64,000 nt of DNA, from contig JAUSBY010000002.1 in the NCBI GenBank assembly GCA_030651765.1, positions 1-64,000 on the forward strand. The letters are read 5' to 3'. The notes under the pieces were generated by a model. It searched no databases. It saw nothing but the letters and a program-made list of their open reading frames with translations, and had not been told where the DNA came from. Shown in pieces: positions 63,762 to 64,000 of the stretch. The translations under genes were made by a program, and so were the position numbers. Numbering within the stretch: position 1 is the first letter of the stretch; each line of letters opens with the position of its first letter. This stretch comes from Coriobacteriia bacterium. Lineage in GTDB: Bacteria; Actinomycetota; Coriobacteriia; Anaerosomatales; Anaerosomataceae.

Positions 63762-64000
63762 TCATTTCACGATGTCGCGCAGGCTCCCGTATACGGCCAG
63801 CGCCCGCAACCGGGCCGACGCATGATCGACGATCGGCTGCGGATATTCTCGGCCAAGCGTGATACCCGCCGAGGCAAGCACGCCGGAGGGCGCGCCCCAC
63901 GGGCGGTGCACCCAGGCTGCAGGGAGCGCTTCGAGCTCTGGGACCCACCTTTTGACGTACGCGCCATCCGGGTCGAACCGCTCACCCTGGAGAACCGGGT
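63762..64000 (-). CDS. Deoxyribodipyrimidine photolyase, C-terminal fragment (gene continues beyond window)
   Basis: 79 codons are visible on the minus strand up to the window edge. The end of the FAD-binding domain is recognisable: 'QGERFDPDGAYVKRWVPEL', 'HRPWGAP', 'YPQPIVDHASARLRALAVY'. These match class I photolyases, which repair UV dimers with light and FAD. The stop is at 63764-63762. The catalytic part lies outside. Confidence 0.85.
   Translation of the reverse strand, partial: PVLQGERFDPDGAYVKRWVPELEALPAAWVHRPWGAPSGVLASAGITLGREYPQPIVDHASARLRALAVYGSLRDIVK

Overview
High-GC bacterial chromosome segment. Several traits point to an anaerobic Actinomycetota lineage, possibly Coriobacteriia-like: a dnaK-grpE-dnaJ-hspR-clpB cluster with an HspR-type HAIR operator, DUF501, CHAD/CYTH proteins, a full selenocysteine machinery, and a 25-heme c-type cytochrome. 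The lineage is an inference; no rRNA gene is present to test it.

Layout. 1-2448: end of an LPFTG-anchored surface protein, a secreted HExxH metalloprotease behind a cyclic di-GMP-I riboswitch, and a sortase. 2459-4190: sugar epimerase, a degenerate glycosylase-like protein, ferredoxin. 4191-11864: heat-shock cluster with HAIR operator, dnaK, grpE, dnaJ, hspR, clpB, hsp20. 12038-18098: YbjN-like, CHAD, HTH and CYTH proteins, an OFA-type MFS transporter and a SpoIIE-type phosphatase. 18204-24276: zinc-ribbon membrane protein, TrkH potassium transporter, threonine aldolase, NYN and DUF554 proteins. 24298-38119: housekeeping genes nth, L,D-transpeptidase, mfd, parvulin lipoprotein, mazG, eno, pyk, divIC-like, DUF501, ppx. 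38120-38206: tRNA-Leu. 38293-43431: corrinoid-binding protein, TPR protein, glycoside-hydrolase-like protein, EAL protein. 43462-46788: SHOCT and DUF305 proteins, selD (itself a selenoprotein), yedF, a VapBC pair. 46789-53190: a 1416-residue secreted protein with a toxin-like C-terminus, a zinc-ribbon membrane protein, and a HEPN/MNT pair whose MNT partner carries a Phd-like DNA-binding domain. 53200-56943: selA, an unknown gene, selB. 56940-61202 (minus strand): two-component system, Asp-rich exported protein, 25-heme cytochrome. 61408-64000: PAS-GAF-GAF-SpoIIE phosphatase, tRNA-Sec and the C-terminus of a photolyase.

How parts work together. selA, selB, selC and selD supply the steps from Ser-tRNA(Sec) to UGA decoding, and SelD itself needs that decoding. 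HspR with its HAIR site should give feedback control of the chaperones. At the left edge, a c-di-GMP sensor RNA controls a secreted zinc protease beside a sortase substrate and a sortase, a layout resembling c-di-GMP-controlled adhesin release in Clostridioides difficile but built from different parts. An EAL protein elsewhere in the window could alter the c-di-GMP pool. The cytochrome operon has 11-bp-spaced repeats upstream that fit an OmpR-family regulator such as the one encoded at its end.
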